A DNA stretch of 64,000 bases from NCBI GenBank assembly GCA_951802425.1, contig OX637794.1, forward strand, positions 3,534,001 to 3,598,000, given 5' to 3'. The position numbers and the translations under genes are program-made. The DNA is from Clavaria fumosa. Taxonomy: Eukaryota; Basidiomycota; Agaricomycetes; Agaricales; Clavariaceae. This document shows positions 11,492 to 23,090 of this stretch, piece by piece; positions within the stretch are counted from its first letter, which is position 1, and each line of letters starts with the position of its first letter. The notes under the pieces were generated by a model, which worked only from the letters and a program-made list of their open reading frames with translations, searched no databases and was not told where the DNA came from.

Positions 11492-12945
11492 ATGTCCTCT
11501 TCAGGCGACATTATTAAGTTTGCTAAACTTAACAGGCAAAACTACACAGTATGGGCAGTACACATGGAGGACACCTTGTCTTCAAGGTATCTGTGGATGA
11601 TTGTCGATGGTACAGAGCCACGCCCTGCCAGCCCTGTCGTATGAGAAGGGACACCACCTAGTGATGCCGAGTGTGTGCAGCTCCGTGAAGTCCAGGACTG
11701 GGTCGCAAGGGACCGTGCGGCACGCAGTATCATTCGATATGGCTGCAATGTCACTCAGTGGCCACACATTTCAAGTTGCGCAACTGTGAGAGACACCTGG
11801 GAGATGCTTCAGAAGTTCCATCATGATAATCAGATGGAAATAGATGTTCATTATTACTTCGAGGAGCTCTTCACATGGAAATACGTTGAAGGCACATTTA
11901 TGGGCGATCACATAGCAGCTATGTTAGACTTACAGCAATGGATCACGGCGACAGGCGAGACGATTCCCGATATCTGGGTCGCCTGTGCACTTGCGCTCTC
12001 CCTACCCAAGGGTCCGGCCTGGGATGTGGTTAAAGTTCAGCTCCTCCGGACAAAGCCCCTGACATTGGAAATGGTCAGTGCTACGCTTCAAGCGGAGGCG
12101 AACCGCGCATGCACGACAAGGTCGGCGGCAGGACTGCGTTATTCACCTCTGAAAGGTCCAACCAGGGACGAGGTGTGGGAACCAAAGGGAAGGTCCCCAA
12201 GTCACACAAACCAGCTCCCACAGATGAGTGCAGATATTGCAGACACCTGGGCCATTGGGCTGATAAGTGTCCACAGCGTGAGGACGACAAGCGGAAAAGA
12301 GAGAAGTCTACCTTGGCCGGCGGATCAGCAAATGCAGTAGTCACCAATGAGGAAGAACCTGACTCACACGAGGTTGGACATGTCTACGTTGCCGTCGACT
12401 CACGCAAGGGTGCCAGGACTATTCTGGACACAGGTGCGACTGGCCATATGTTCTGCGATAGGGCCCACTTTGATTCTTATCAGCCATCACAAGGCGAGAC
12501 CGTCTCAGTCAGTGACAGGCGGAACATACCTGTGGCCGGGCGAGGGACCGTAGCCTTAGACGTCAAATGTCCGAGCGGGGTCCGCAAGGTTGCCCTCCAC
12601 AGCGCCCTACACGTTCTGCGGCTTGGAATGAACTTAATCAGTCTAGGAGCACTTCAGTCAGATGGTGCAACTTACCGGAGTGAGCCTAACGGCATTGCAG
12701 TCTCGATGGGCGGCGAGGTCTTCCTCACAGCGAGACTCGACGGCAGCCTTTACCACGTCAGCACTAGCGAGGGTGTCCAGGGCGCCGCTTTCACTGTTTT
12801 TAGCAGGAGCCTCCGCTTATGGCACCGTCGCTTCGGCCACCTGCATCTCAAGGCTGTGAGGGACTTGGTCTGCAAAAATATGGTGAAAGGACTTACTTTG
12901 ACTGGTCCAAAGGACTATGACAATGTCTGCGAAGGATGTGCCCTG
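11492..12945 (+). pseudogene. Copia gag, zinc knuckle, protease and pre-integrase region
   Basis: ATG at 11492 opens a UBN2/gag-like domain (LNRQNYTVW near the N-terminus). An in-frame TGA near 11641 fits a CGA to TGA change. The frame shifts near 12105; in the new frame come a CCHC knuckle CRYCRHLGHWADKC (12231-12272), an aspartic protease LDTGATGHM (about 12425), and the GAG_pre-integrase block LWHRRFGHLHLKAV ending CEGCAL at the foldback insertion. The reading continues after the insertion at 21806 with CALGKSHRLPF, which is direct evidence for the nesting. Confidence 0.9.
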
Positions 12946-13199
12946 CAGGCGATCCTGTAGTTTTGATGTATCATATGCACCAAATTGATGCATTTGAGTG
13001 ATGAACAATTAGCATCAATTGGTGCATGCACCTGATGTATCACTTTGGAGCATCTGATGCATTACCTTGTGGATGGTACATCTGATATATCATGATGCCA
13101 GATGATGCATCTGCCATAGCCATAGACAGTGAATGTATCATGCATACATAATGTTGATGTATCAGCATGTCAGCATCTGATATATTGTTGAATCTGTTT

Positions 13200-13899
13200 G
13201 TCAAGGTCTGAACAAAGGTTAGTAGCAAAGGGGTTAGCGGAATGGAGCGGAGTTATATTAGCGGAGTCCGAAGTCAGACAAGTGGAGGAATGGATAAGAA
13301 GAACAGAGACAGATGGGACTGTGGCCTCAACATATGTGTTGTGCCACTACGTATATACTTTAACAAACAGAAACAATGCCAAGAAGAAATCAAACACAGA
13401 AGTTGAACTCCAAGAATATCAGAGTCCGCCGGAGTTGGTCAGAGTTGGTCGGATGACATGGAGAATGTCAAGAACGATGAGGACGAAAGCTCAGAGACGT
13501 TTTGGGGTCAGAGACGTTAATATTCAAACTGAGGAGCAGGGAGATACAGGTGGAAACTTATACTGCAAGGACAGAGTATAGGAGCAATGTGAAACAATGT
13601 ACATATCAAATTACTAGGAGTGTTTCACCACAGTGCCTGTGCAATTTTCATGGAACAAAGAAATAACAATAGAAACGACTCCCATGGGTCAAGGGCATCC
13701 TCCCAATGGTAAACAGAATGAGGGGATGGAGGGAGAAGATTCTAGAACGAAGTCCGAAGGGTCTGAAGTATGGCAGAACAGAATCTGAAGAAGGCACGGA
13801 GCGGAGCGCACAGAGTTATGGCGGAGTGGATTGGAGTTGGTACGGAGCTCGGAGTCCAGAGCGGGGATCACGCTTATGCAAGCGGATGGGGTCGTAACA
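13200..13899 (-). repeat. Ty3-A copy 1, 3' LTR
   Basis: TGTCAAGGTCTGAAC...GTCGTAACA, 700 bp, the downstream LTR of the minus-strand element. Many CGGAG motifs have decayed to TGGAG or CAGAG compared with the solo LTR at 1655-2379. Confidence 0.92.
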
Positions 13900-14200
13900 G
13901 TATCCCCCTCTTAGGGTCGAACCCCTGAGACCCTGTGGCTAAACTCCACGTGAACACATGTCTTCCATAACGAGTTAGTCTCGGAGTTTCGTGGTGTGTC
14001 GAGCAGAGTCCGAAAATTTTTGAGGGTCAAAAGGCCGCGCACATTGTATCCCCCCCCTTTTTCTTCCTTAACCCATTACCATCATCACTAGCCCCTAGCA
14101 CAGGCAATCCTCTCTATTTTTTCCAAAAACCTCAATGTCGAATAACCCAAGCACACCCAGAGCAGGGCCCAGCCGGCCTCCCCACCCTTGACCATGACCT

Positions 14201-15025
14201 GTGGTCACCGTCTCTGCACAGTTGCACGTGGAGGACGAGGACCCCGAAATCGTGGCCCTCACACGCCAGATCAAGGCACTGAAAGACAAGAAGGTGCAGG
14301 AGGAGGAGGAGCAGAAAAAGAGGGAGGCCGCAGATAAGATGCAGCAGGAGGAGATGGAGAGGGCAAGAGTGGTGGAGGTGAAGCAGAGGGCAGAGGAAAT
14401 CGTGAAGGTGCAGGGGACGGGGAGGAAGCGGACACCAGCCACGGAGTCAGACACGGAGTGCGCGGACTGCGCACGATGTGTCCGGCTCGGGTTGGGGTGT
14501 CTGTGGCTGAGCAGAGGGCAGGGCACCGTGTGTGTTGCGTGTGCCGTGGCAAAGCAGAGGTGCGGGAGCGGAGAGGCAGAGGGGCCGGAGCGGAAGAAAT
14601 TCTGCTCTGCACAGTCGAAGAAGACCATGGTGGAGTCAGAGGAGGAAGTGAAGGAAGTGCGGGCGCTGCGGGCGGACGTGGAGAGGGCGGAGGTGGAGCG
14701 GACCAGGGTGGTGAGAACCATCTACAAGTTGGTGGTCCGTGGGACATTCGAGTTGGAGGAGTGGAGGAAGGAGGCAAGGGCGGAGCGGAAGGTGGTGGCA
14801 GAGGATCAGAGGATCCTCCGAGAATTTCTTATGGGGAAGCAGGGAGCAGGGGAGGAGAAGAAGGAGGAGGTGGAAGAAGCAGGAGTGGAGAAGAGAGTGG
14901 AGGCGGAGGAGGAGAAAGCGGAGAAGGAGGTGGAGGCGGAGGAAGGAGAGGTGGGAGCAGAGTCTGGGCTTAAGGAGCCCGAAGGTTTTTTACAAGCGTT
15001 GCCCGGCTCGCCCCCCTCTGCCTAA
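14201..15025 (+). CDS. Antisense-encoded Zn(II)2Cys6 coiled-coil protein of Ty3-A copy 1
   Basis: Open frame of ~274 codons on the strand opposite pol, between the chromodomain end and the 3' LTR. Order: Glu/Lys-rich helix (QIKALKDKKVQEEEEQ), TGRKRTPATESDTE linker, then six Cys (codons 14468, 14477, 14498, 14531, 14540, 14561) spaced C-x2-C-x6-C-x10-C-x2-C-x6-C, the consensus of fungal binuclear zinc clusters, then a long acidic/basic coiled coil ending at TAA 15023-15025. The same gene occurs at 29004-29888 and in diverged form at 62441-63480. The start is uncertain: an upstream ATG (cctcaATGtcg, about 14135) is in another frame and a TGA at 14195 lies just before this frame. A pyrimidine-rich promoter-like tract lies at 14050-14130. 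DNA binding is inferred from the motif only. Confidence 0.7.
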   Translation: MVTVSAQLHVEDEDPEIVALTRQIKALKDKKVQEEEEQKKREAADKMQQEEMERARVVEVKQRAEEIVKVQGTGRKRTPATESDTECADCARCVRLGLGCLWLSRGQGTVCVACAVAKQRCGSGEAEGPERKKFCSAQSKKTMVESEEEVKEVRALRADVERAEVERTRVVRTIYKLVVRGTFELEEWRKEARAERKVVAEDQRILREFLMGKQGAGEEKKEEVEEAGVEKRVEAEEEKAEKEVEAEEGEVGAESGLKEPEGFLQALPGSPPSA

Positions 15026-15445
15026 AAAAATTTATCTACATTATGTATTTTTTTTTTCTTTTTCTTTTTTGCTTTTCTTTTATAAATTTTTTGTTGTTGT
15101 TATCTTCAAACTTGAGTGAAAGTAAGTGGAGTGAAAGGAAAAATAAGTAAGGCAAGACGGAGAAAATGAAGAAGAAATTCGGAGTTGGATTTTTGAAAAA
15201 ATAAAAAAGGTTGGAGTTTTTGGAGAAAAGGAATAAGAGGAAAGGAGTTTTTTCGGGTTTTTCGGAGTTTTCAGAGAAAGGAACAGAAAGAGACAGAGAG
15301 ACAGAGAGATGGAAACACAGAATGGATTTTTTTTTTTTTGATAATTGGAGAAGACAGAGTAATGAGGCAGAGTTATATAGAATAAAATGTACATAAATGG
15401 AAAGAGAATAAGAATTTTTGGGTATCGGAGTGAATGGAAAAGTGT

Positions 15446-18400
15446 CTAGAGGGTATTGAGAGGTCCGGGTCTGTTCGGATAAGCCTGATGGAAATCCGAA
15501 ACAGCCTCGGAGGCATGAACAAGTTCTGTAGTGGGGAGCCAAGATGTTTCCTCATCGGTTCCTTCATATCCGGTCCACCGCACCAAGTATAGTAGTTTGC
15601 AGGCGTGGCGTTTGTTGATCTTGGAGTCAAGCACTTCGGAGATTTCATGCTCAATGTCTCCGTCGATCTCTACCGGAGGTGGTGGAGGGACTATACGATT
15701 CGGAATTGTGTTTGGAGTTACAGGTTCCAGCATGGAAATGTGGAAGATGGGGTGGACCGCTTGCATGGCCTCAGGTAGTCGGAGTACGAAGGAGTGCGAG
15801 CCAGCCTCTCTGATGATTTTGAAAGGTCCGAGGAACTTGTCGGAAAGTTTTTTGGAGGGTCTGGTCATACAGAAAAACTTCGCCTTAACATAGACTCAGT
15901 TTCCAACCTTAAACTCTGGTGCCAGGGTTTGACAGGTGTCCACCGGACCCTGATAGTGACTCTGCACTTCGGCAATTTGGTTACAGAGTTCTTGGTGCAG
16001 TTGATCCAAGTCTACAGCGAGTTCTTGGGCACGAACCGAAGTTACTTCGCGTTTGGGGAACACTGATTTGTTTGGGTGATAGCCCTTGTTCGCAAAGAAT
16101 GGAGAAACCCCAGTGGTGGCGCTCAGAGCATTGTTGTAGGCAAACTCCGCTAGGGGCAGGAGCTGCGACCAGTTGTCCTGCTGGTAATTGCAGTAACAAC
16201 AGAGGTACTGTTCCAATGTCTGGTTAGTCTGCTCCATCTGTCCGTCGCCCTCCGGATGATATCTGGAGGTGAAGTGCAAAGTCATGTCCAGGACTTTACC
16301 CAACAAGCGGAAAAAATGGGAAACAAACTCGGAGCCACGATCGGAGGTGACATGCAACGGAACTCCGTGTTTCAAGAAGATGTGGAATATGAACAGACGG
16401 GCCAACTCCATGGAGTTCACTTCATTGGTCATCAGGATGAAGATCCCTTGCTTTGTAAACCTATCAACAACCACCAATATTGTGGTAAAACCAGAGCTCT
16501 CAGGGAGTTGCTTGATGAAATCCATCGAAATGGAATTCCACAGTTTCTCGGGTATGGGCAGCTGCTTGAGCATTCCATATGGCTTATGCCAAGGGGCTTT
16601 CGCCCTACCACAAGTTGTGCAAGATTTGCAAAAGTCCGGTACGAATTCTCGGAATTTTGGCCAGGTATAATCCCAGAAGACCAAGGCCGTAGTCTTGGTC
16701 TGACCGAAGTGTCCGGCAAGCGGGTGATCATGTCTTGCACATAAAATGTGGAGTCGGAGGTCATTGACATCCAGTACATAAATCTGTCCGTGCTTGTGGA
16801 GCAGTCCGTCGTCATCCATGGACTTTGAGCAGAGCTCCTCCAGAATCGGAGCTGTCACAGGATCGAGCAAGAGTCCAGACTGGATGTCCTCTCAGAGTTG
16901 ATTATCATCAATCACAAACGATGCATGGAGTGCAGGTGTGTAAAGCAACGAAGCTCGGAGAGACGACATCAATTGTTCGCTGGAGAACATCAGCCAGAGG
17001 TTTTGCAGATTGACATGGGCATAGTTGCTATCCCCCTCTTTGGGATAGACGTCCCAATGTCTAGTCAATGCATCGGGTTTCATTCCGAGGCGCCCCGGGC
17101 AGAATCGGATCACGAAATTGAACTGGGAAAGGAACTCCGACCACCTGGCTTGGCGCTGAGTGAGCAGACGGACCGTGGAGAAGTACTCTAGGTTCTTGTG
17201 GTCGGTAACAACGTCGACTGGATCGCGGCAATGGCATAGTCCGAGGCATCCGTTTCGACTATCAGCAGAGCTCCAGGAATGAAGTGCGAGAGGATTGGAG
17301 CCATGAAGAACGCGGTTTTCAGATAGTCGAACGCGGACTGGCAATTGCCAGACCAATGCCACTCGACGTTTTTATGTGTCAAGCAGTTCATCGGAGTGAC
17401 AATCTCGGAGTAACCATGGATGAAGCAGTGGTAGAAATTGGCGAACCCGAGGAAGGACTGGACATCTTTGACCTTCTGCGGAGTTGGCCAATCCTGTATA
17501 GTTTTAACTTTAGCTGTGTCCATAGAAAGTCCGGACGGAGATAAAATGAATCCGAGGTACTCCATGGTTTCAGTGTGAAATTCACACTTCACCAGGTTCA
17601 GGAAGAGACCATTTGTCTGGAGCCTTCGGAGTACCTCTTGGACATGCTCAACATGTTGTTTCGGATCCTCAGAGTAAATGAGGATGTCATCGAGGTAGAC
17701 GACCATGAACGTGTCAAGGAGGTCGGAGAATATATCGTTCATGAAGTGCTGGAATGTGGTGGGCACGTTTGTGAGCCCGAAGGGCATCACACACCATTCA
17801 AAGGATCCGTATTGGGTGTGGAACACAGTCTTCCATTCGTCACCCTCAGCAATACGGACCAGGTGATACGCGTGTCAGAGGTTGAGTTTGGTGTAGATTC
17901 GGGCTTTTCCTGGAATGTCAAGAAGATCTTTAGTCAGTGGAAGCAGATAGCAGTCTTTTTTGGTCACTTTATTGAGACCACAGAAGTCGACGCAAAGTCA
18001 GAGTGTTCCGTTCTTCTTCTGCACAAAAAGCACAGGTGCTCCATGTGGAGAACGGCTCGGACAGATAAATCCGATGCAGAGATGCTCGTCCAGAAACTTG
18101 TAAAGTTCGCTGAGTTCAGACTGTGACAGAGAGTAGACCGCACCTGGTGGAGGGGATTCGCCCTCCAGCAGGTTGATTTTTAGGTTGTATGGTTGGTGCA
18201 GAGCAAGGGTGTCCGCCCTCTTTTTACTGAAGATGTCCAGAAAATCCTTATTATCTTCTGGAACGGAAAGGAGATCCTGGGAGGTAGTGTCAGGGACATT
18301 GAACGAAGCGGAGGCCGCGCACACGGACTCGCTCAACAACGTCATGCCAAAGACTTGGGACCCACAAAGTCCACAAGCCGTGACAAATGCAGCTGCATTC

Positions 18401-19062
18401 ACAAAAGAGACCTTGGGTGCCTCAGAGAAAAACAAGGCAGACGGAAAGGTCGGAGACAGAGACAGAGATGGAGACAGAGTCCGGGCCCAGCTCGGAGTCG
18501 CTGCAGACGACATTTGAACCAGAGCACTCAGAACAGAAACAGACAGAGGGACAGAATGGAGAGTGCTGGCCGGTGCACTCTCCAGATCAGATTTCGGAGT
18601 TTTCTCCTCATTTATAGATGGCCTGGGCTTTATCTGGCCAGTAGTCCAGTCAACCAGCAGGTTGTTTTGGAACAGCCAATTCATTCCCAAGATCACATCA
18701 CAAGAGGGATCAAGATCAGTAACTACAAGCAGAATGTCGGTTGAATCCATGGCAGAGAGCCGAATGGATATCCGGACTGCTTCAGTGACCCAGATGGAGG
18801 TGGTCCTGTTTATGAAAACGACCTCCCGGGGAGTCACCGGAGTTTTCGGAAGATGAAGGCAAGAGGCAAATTTGGCATTGATGAAACAGAGTTTGGCGCC
18901 AGAGTCTATCATAGTTTTAAAAGGAGATGAAATTGAAGGAGAAGTGGCAAGAAGGGAAAGAGAACGATGGAAGGAAAGGGTATTGGGTATAGGTTTAGTA
19001 CGATCAGAGTCAGAGCAGCCAGAGAGTCGTACTGAGCACTCTAGGCTGCTCAATCTTTTTTT
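15446..19062 (-). pseudogene. Ty3-A copy 1 pol (PR-RT-IN-chromodomain)
   Basis: Minus strand. Protease DSGA in the 19053-17998 frame; RT with FGLTNVPTTFQHFMN and catalytic YLDD (VVYLDDILIYS); RNase H interrupted by a ~150-nt deletion right after the [12 protein letters not shown] block, resuming in another frame at DVVTDHKN; integrase with HHCC region (CKSCTTCGRAK), catalytic MDF, SDRG and the EQTN glutamate; C-terminal chromodomain 15868-15446 (LYLVRWTGYEG, ETSWLP). Stops near 18000, 17866 and at 15896 stand where copy 2 has CGA (Arg), so CpG transition explains them. The enzyme order and chromodomain define a chromovirus. Inactive. Confidence 0.93.
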
Positions 19063-20225
19063 GACAGAGTGTCATCTCTGTCAGAGTTGACACGGGCAGC
19101 GCTGGCGTTAGCCTGCAAGCTCCGCTTACAGCACTTGTTGGCCTTGTGGCCTGCTGCACCACAGAAAAGACAGAGATTATTATCGAAACACCGTTGGCAT
19201 TCTTCTGGAGTCAGTTTTCCATCCTGACCCAGGTGAGCCTTTTTCACATTGCCAGGGCTACCGGAGTTTCCAGAGCCCTCAGCGGGTTTAGGAACCAGAG
19301 TCCCAGAAGTAGAACCGGAGTTCACCGGATGCTTATCCGATGGTTTCTCGGACTTGGTATTAGTGCCAGGAGGGTTGGAGGACTTGGGATTATCCGAAGT
19401 CTCCTTTTTATTGTTGTTGTTAGGTGTCGGAGGCTTAGCGGAGTCCTGAGAGATCTCCTGCTGCCAAGCCCAATAACGGCCATCAATAGCACTGGCTTGC
19501 TCGCGAAGTCCACAGAGCGTTTCCATGCGATCAACACAGGCCAGTTTGTCCTTGATGCGGCTGGAAAGTCCTTTGTAGAACTGCTGCTGCAGTGCATACT
19601 TGTCCCAATGGACAACGGATGTGTACCTGTTGAACAAAATGGTGTATTTCGCCAACTTCTGGTCCTCGCGCATCCGGAGGTGTTCGAGTTCGAACTCCGC
19701 CTCACGGATCGCGTCGAATGGACCGAAATTCTCGGTAAGCTGTAAAACAAACATTTTGTAGTTCGAGAGGACCGGATGACCTTCATCATCCAGGACCATG
19801 GGCTCGAACCATTCCAGGGCAGAGCCCCGGAGAAAAGAAAGAATATAGTGTACCTTATGAGAGTCAGACTTGAACACCCTTGGGTGATCAAGGAAGTTCA
19901 ATTGGCATTGGACCAAGAAGCTTTTCAACTTCCGAGCATCCAAGCCATCGAAGGTATCAGGGTTGCGTGGTTTAACCATCTCCAGGCGCTTGTTGGCATC
20001 AATAATCTTCTGAAGGATATGCGCCAGAGTTAGTTGACAGTGGTCACGGGGTGTTGGAGGGTCATTTAGCTTGTCATTGTCGTCAGTGACCGAGGGCTCT
20101 GACTCTTCGTCGTGGTCCGGAGGCCCGGACACACTCAGAGTTGGAGTATTCTCAGCCGGATCTGGGACATTGTTGTCCTCAGCAATGGGAGGTGGAGCTC
20201 GAACACCGGATCGTGTGGTCGGCAT
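19050..20225 (-). CDS. Ty3-A copy 1 gag
   Basis: Intact 391-codon frame starting MPTTRSGVRAPPP. Capsid region (RKLKSFLVQCQLNFL, RGSALEWFEPM, FGPFDAIREAEFELEHLRM), then Ser/Pro/Lys-rich linker, then one CCHC knuckle CLFCGAAGHKANKC near the C-terminus, which in the family binds element RNA. It ends TCA AAA AAA GAT TGA, and pol starts in the -1 frame across this site. The 5' LTR and leader lie directly upstream (20226-20976). Confidence 0.9.
   Translation of the reverse strand: MPTTRSGVRAPPPIAEDNNVPDPAENTPTLSVSGPPDHDEESEPSVTDDNDKLNDPPTPRDHCQLTLAHILQKIIDANKRLEMVKPRNPDTFDGLDARKLKSFLVQCQLNFLDHPRVFKSDSHKVHYILSFLRGSALEWFEPMVLDDEGHPVLSNYKMFVLQLTENFGPFDAIREAEFELEHLRMREDQKLAKYTILFNRYTSVVHWDKYALQQQFYKGLSSRIKDKLACVDRMETLCGLREQASAIDGRYWAWQQEISQDSAKPPTPNNNNKKETSDNPKSSNPPGTNTKSEKPSDKHPVNSGSTSGTLVPKPAEGSGNSGSPGNVKKAHLGQDGKLTPEECQRCFDNNLCLFCGAAGHKANKCCKRSLQANASAARVNSDRDDTLSKKD
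19056..19062 (-). promoter_or_regulatory. Predicted -1 frameshift site at gag-pol junction
   Basis: The heptamer A AAA AAA sits two codons before the gag stop in the X XXY YYZ register. A -1 slip leads straight into the protease frame. The same heptamer, register and stop occur in copy 2 at 34038-34044. Downstream RNA structure was not assessed. Confidence 0.6.
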
Positions 20226-20252
20226 TGTTATTTTTGTATATACGAGGTTTGA

Positions 20253-20607
20253 AGTTCGAATATACTGTCAAGGTCTGAACAAAGGTTAGTAGCGAAGGGG
20301 TTAGTGGAACGGAGTGGAGTTATATTAGCAGAGTCTGAAGTCGGACAAGCGGAGGAATGGATAAGAAGAACAGAGACGGATGGGACTGCGGCCTCAACAT
20401 ATGTGTTATGCCACCACATATATACTTTGTCCCTATTTAACAAACAGAAACAATGCCAAGAAGAAATCAAACACAGAAGTTGAACTCCAAGAATATCAGA
20501 GTCCGCCGGAGTTGGTCGGAGTTGGTCGGATGATGTGGAGAACGTCGAGAATGATGAGGACGAAAGCTCAGAGACGTTTGGGGGTCAGAGACATTAATAT
20601 TTGAACT
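20253..20607 (-). promoter_or_regulatory. Ty3-A copy 1 self-primer and PBS pair
   Basis: Directly inside the 5' LTR, 20253-20263 (agttcgaatat on +) is complementary to a site within the LTR transcript; the LTR partner at 20597-20607 now reads atatttgaact, one transition from a perfect match, while the solo LTR retains the perfect partner at 1999-2009. A TATA-like sequence (cttatactgcaagg on +, about 20632) lies ~30 nt upstream on the minus strand. This is the Tf1-type self-priming arrangement. Confidence 0.6.
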
Positions 20608-20976
20608 GAGGAGCAGGGAGATACAGGTGGAAACTTATACTGCAAGGACAGAGTATAGGAGTAATGTGAAACAATGTACATATCAAATTACTAGGAGTGT
20701 TTCACCACAGTGCCTGTGCAATTTTCATGGAACAAAGAAATAACAATAGAAACGACTCCCATGGGTCAAGGGCATCCTCCCAATGGTAAACAGAATGAGG
20801 GGATGGAGGGAGAAGGTTCTAGAATGAAGTCCGAAGGGTCCGAAGTATGGCAGAATGGAATCTGAAGAAGGCGTGGAGTGGAGCGCACAGAGTTACGGCG
20901 GAGCGGATTGGAGTTGGTACGGAGCTCAGAGTCCGGAGCAGGGATCGTGCTTATGCAAGCGGATGGGGTCATAACA
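20266..20976 (-). repeat. Ty3-A copy 1, 5' LTR
   Basis: 711 bp, TGTCAAGGTCTGAAC...GTCATAACA. It pairs with 13200-13899 and is followed by the CTGTT duplication. Confidence 0.92.
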
Positions 20977-21805
20977 CTGTTCTGGAAATTTGGCACATCT
21001 GATATAACATGGACATTCAATATATCACTGCCAGTGCTTATCCAAAAATGAATAAAAAAGCGAATTTATTATCATTAAACTTAAACTTATTAATGTATTA
21101 CAGTAATGACTAATATTAAATTTATTTCTATATAAATTCTATTTATTCACACTCTATCACAAGTCCTGAAGTTGGGAGAAAGTGGGGGGGGAAGCAGGGC
21201 AAGTTGCTGTATTTATATGCCACGCTTTGTGGCTGTGCAAACGCGTGACATGGTAATGTTGATTAGGTGTTACCATGTCACGCATTTGCACAGCCACAAA
21301 GTGCGGCATATAAATACAGCAACTTGCCCTGCTTCCCCCCCCACTTTCTCCCAACTTCAGGACTTGTGATAGAGTGTGAATAAATAGAATTTATATAGAA
21401 ATAAATTTAATATTAGTCATTACTGTAATACATTAATAAGTTTAAGTTTAATGATAATAAATTCGCTTTTTTATACATTTTCGGATAAGCATTGGCAGTG
21501 ATGTATTGAATGTCCATGTTATATCAGATGTGCCAATTTTCCAGAACAGCTTCAACAATACATCAGATGCTGACATGCTGATACATCAACATTATGTATG
21601 CATGATACATTCACTGTCTATGGCTATGGCAGATGCATCATCTGGCATCATGATATATCAGATGTACCATCCACACCCAATGAGGAGGTAATGCATCAGA
21701 TGCTCCAAAGTGATACATCAGGTGCATGCACCAATTGATGCTAATTGTTCATCACTCAAATGCATCAATTTGGTGCATATGATATATCAAAACTACATCA
21801 TGTGG

Positions 21806-21840
21806 TGTGCCCTGGGCAAGTCACATCGACTCCCTTTTCT
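21806..21840 (+). pseudogene. Copia pre-integrase fragment between two insertions
   Basis: Encodes CALGKSHRLPF, the conserved end of the Copia pre-integrase domain, in continuity with the fragment ending at 12945. It is the only Copia sequence left between the foldback and the next inserted element. Confidence 0.8.
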
Positions 21841-23090
21841 GCACCCCCTTCAGCACACCCACCCCCTATCCAAAAGGCCTAGCTAATTTTGACTGATGCC
21901 CTTTTTATGGGCCCAGCCAATCATCGGCCAAGATATAGCTTTATAGGCTTGGCCGATCAACTTGATATACCAAAATCCTGCCAGGCATACAGGGATCCCA
22001 TGGTAATGATGATACCCTTTCAAAAGGGCTGGCCGACACCCATTTTAGGAACCAGTGTAGAGGGTCTGAAGCACCCTATTCAAACATTTCTCTCACTTAC
22101 ATGACAAATTAGATCAAAAAGCTGGGGATAAAGCATATGCACAAGATTAGGAAGCAAAGATCAGATGTGCTATTTGATAGATATGTAAATTACAAGGTCA
22201 TCTGCATCATTTGAGACTCCTTATCATCTGAGACTCCTCCATGACAACTTAACATAGTTGGGTGAGATGAAAACAAATATGCCTTCCAATAGGTCTTCAA
22301 AGGGTAGAAGCAAATGTACCAATCGAATATGCAATGGAGCCATTATAAACTAGAGTGAAATGTGGTTGTCAACTGAGTCAGGATATTCTTTGGAAAAGGA
22401 TGGGCCTTAATATCCTTTCTGAAGAGTATTCAAATCCACTTTGAATACGTGTTCTAAAGGCACCCCCTTCAGCACACCCACCCCCTATCCAAAAGGCCTA
22501 GCCAATTTTGACTGATGCCCTTTTTATAGGCCCAGCCAATTGTCAGCCAAGATATAGTTGTATAGGCTTGGCCGATCAACTCAATATACCAAAGTCATGT
22601 TATACATACACAGATCTCATGGTACTAATGATGCCCTTTCAAAAGGGCTAGCCAATGAACATTTTAGGAACCAGTGAAGAGGGCCTGAAGCACCCTATTC
22701 AAAACACTTCTCTCCTTACATGACAAATAATATCAAAGAGGCTGGGGATGAAGCATATATAGAGTTTATGAAGCAATAGATCAGATATGCTATTTGATAG
22801 GAACATAAATTACAAGGTCATCATCATCTGAGACTGCATTAGTGTTAAATGAGACCATACACCTTAATACAGCAGGGTGAAATCAAAACCAATATGCCTT
22901 ATAATAGGCTTCCAATAGGTTAGAGCAAACTCAACCTCCAAACATGCAATAGAGCCACTGTGAACTTAGGATGAAATGTGGTCTGTCAACTGAATCAGGA
23001 ACGTTGCAAGATGATGTTCTTTAGAAAAGGATCGACCTTTTGAATACCATGCAGCAAGCACTGTCTAGAACCTGATATGCATTTGAATAG
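21841..23090 (+). repeat. Two direct ~620-bp repeats
   Basis: The unit beginning GCACCCCCTTCAGCACACCC at 21841 starts again at 22460 and the copies stay alignable to about 23090 with small indels. Each has short self-complementary words (caaaagggctggcc, ataggcttggccgat). Non-coding; likely subterminal repeats of the DNA element. Confidence 0.8.

Larger units (their letters stand above)
13200..20976 (-). mobile_element. Ty3/Gypsy family A, copy 1 (complete structure)
   Basis: LTRs 13200-13899 and 20266-20976 are flanked by the perfect 5-bp duplication CTGTT (13195-13199, 20977-20981) inside the left arm of the foldback. On the minus strand gag, protease, RT, remnant RNase H, integrase and chromodomain follow in order; a + strand gene sits between pol and the 3' LTR. 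The polypurine tract next to the 3' LTR reads GAGGGGGATAC on the minus strand. Several stops plus an RNase H deletion make it inactive. Confidence 0.95.
12946..21805. mobile_element. Foldback palindrome element (MULE-like), split by Ty3-A
   Basis: The 9-bp sequence TGTGCCCTG lies on both sides (12937-12945 and 21806-21814) in continuous Copia coding sequence, giving a target duplication of the Mutator length. With Ty3-A (13200-20976) removed, the element is ~1.08 kb and almost entirely one palindrome: two arms of ~535 bp meeting near 21262 around a short GGTAA...TTACC loop. It has no coding capacity; mirrored frames on both strands are palindrome artefacts. Terminal sequence TGTAGTTTTGATGTATCATA. 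Confidence 0.85.

Noticed and set aside
14271..14777. Pro/Ser-rich minus-strand frame opposite the zinc-cluster gene
   Set aside because: Low-complexity shadow of the GA-rich coding strand; the Cys spacing and coiled coil are on the + strand.
21157..21369. Two mirror-image 65-codon frames
   Set aside because: They are the two arms of the foldback palindrome read on opposite strands, not a duplicated gene.
21157..21369. CRISPR or tandem-repeat array
   Set aside because: Repeats are inverted, not spaced direct repeats, and the host is eukaryotic.
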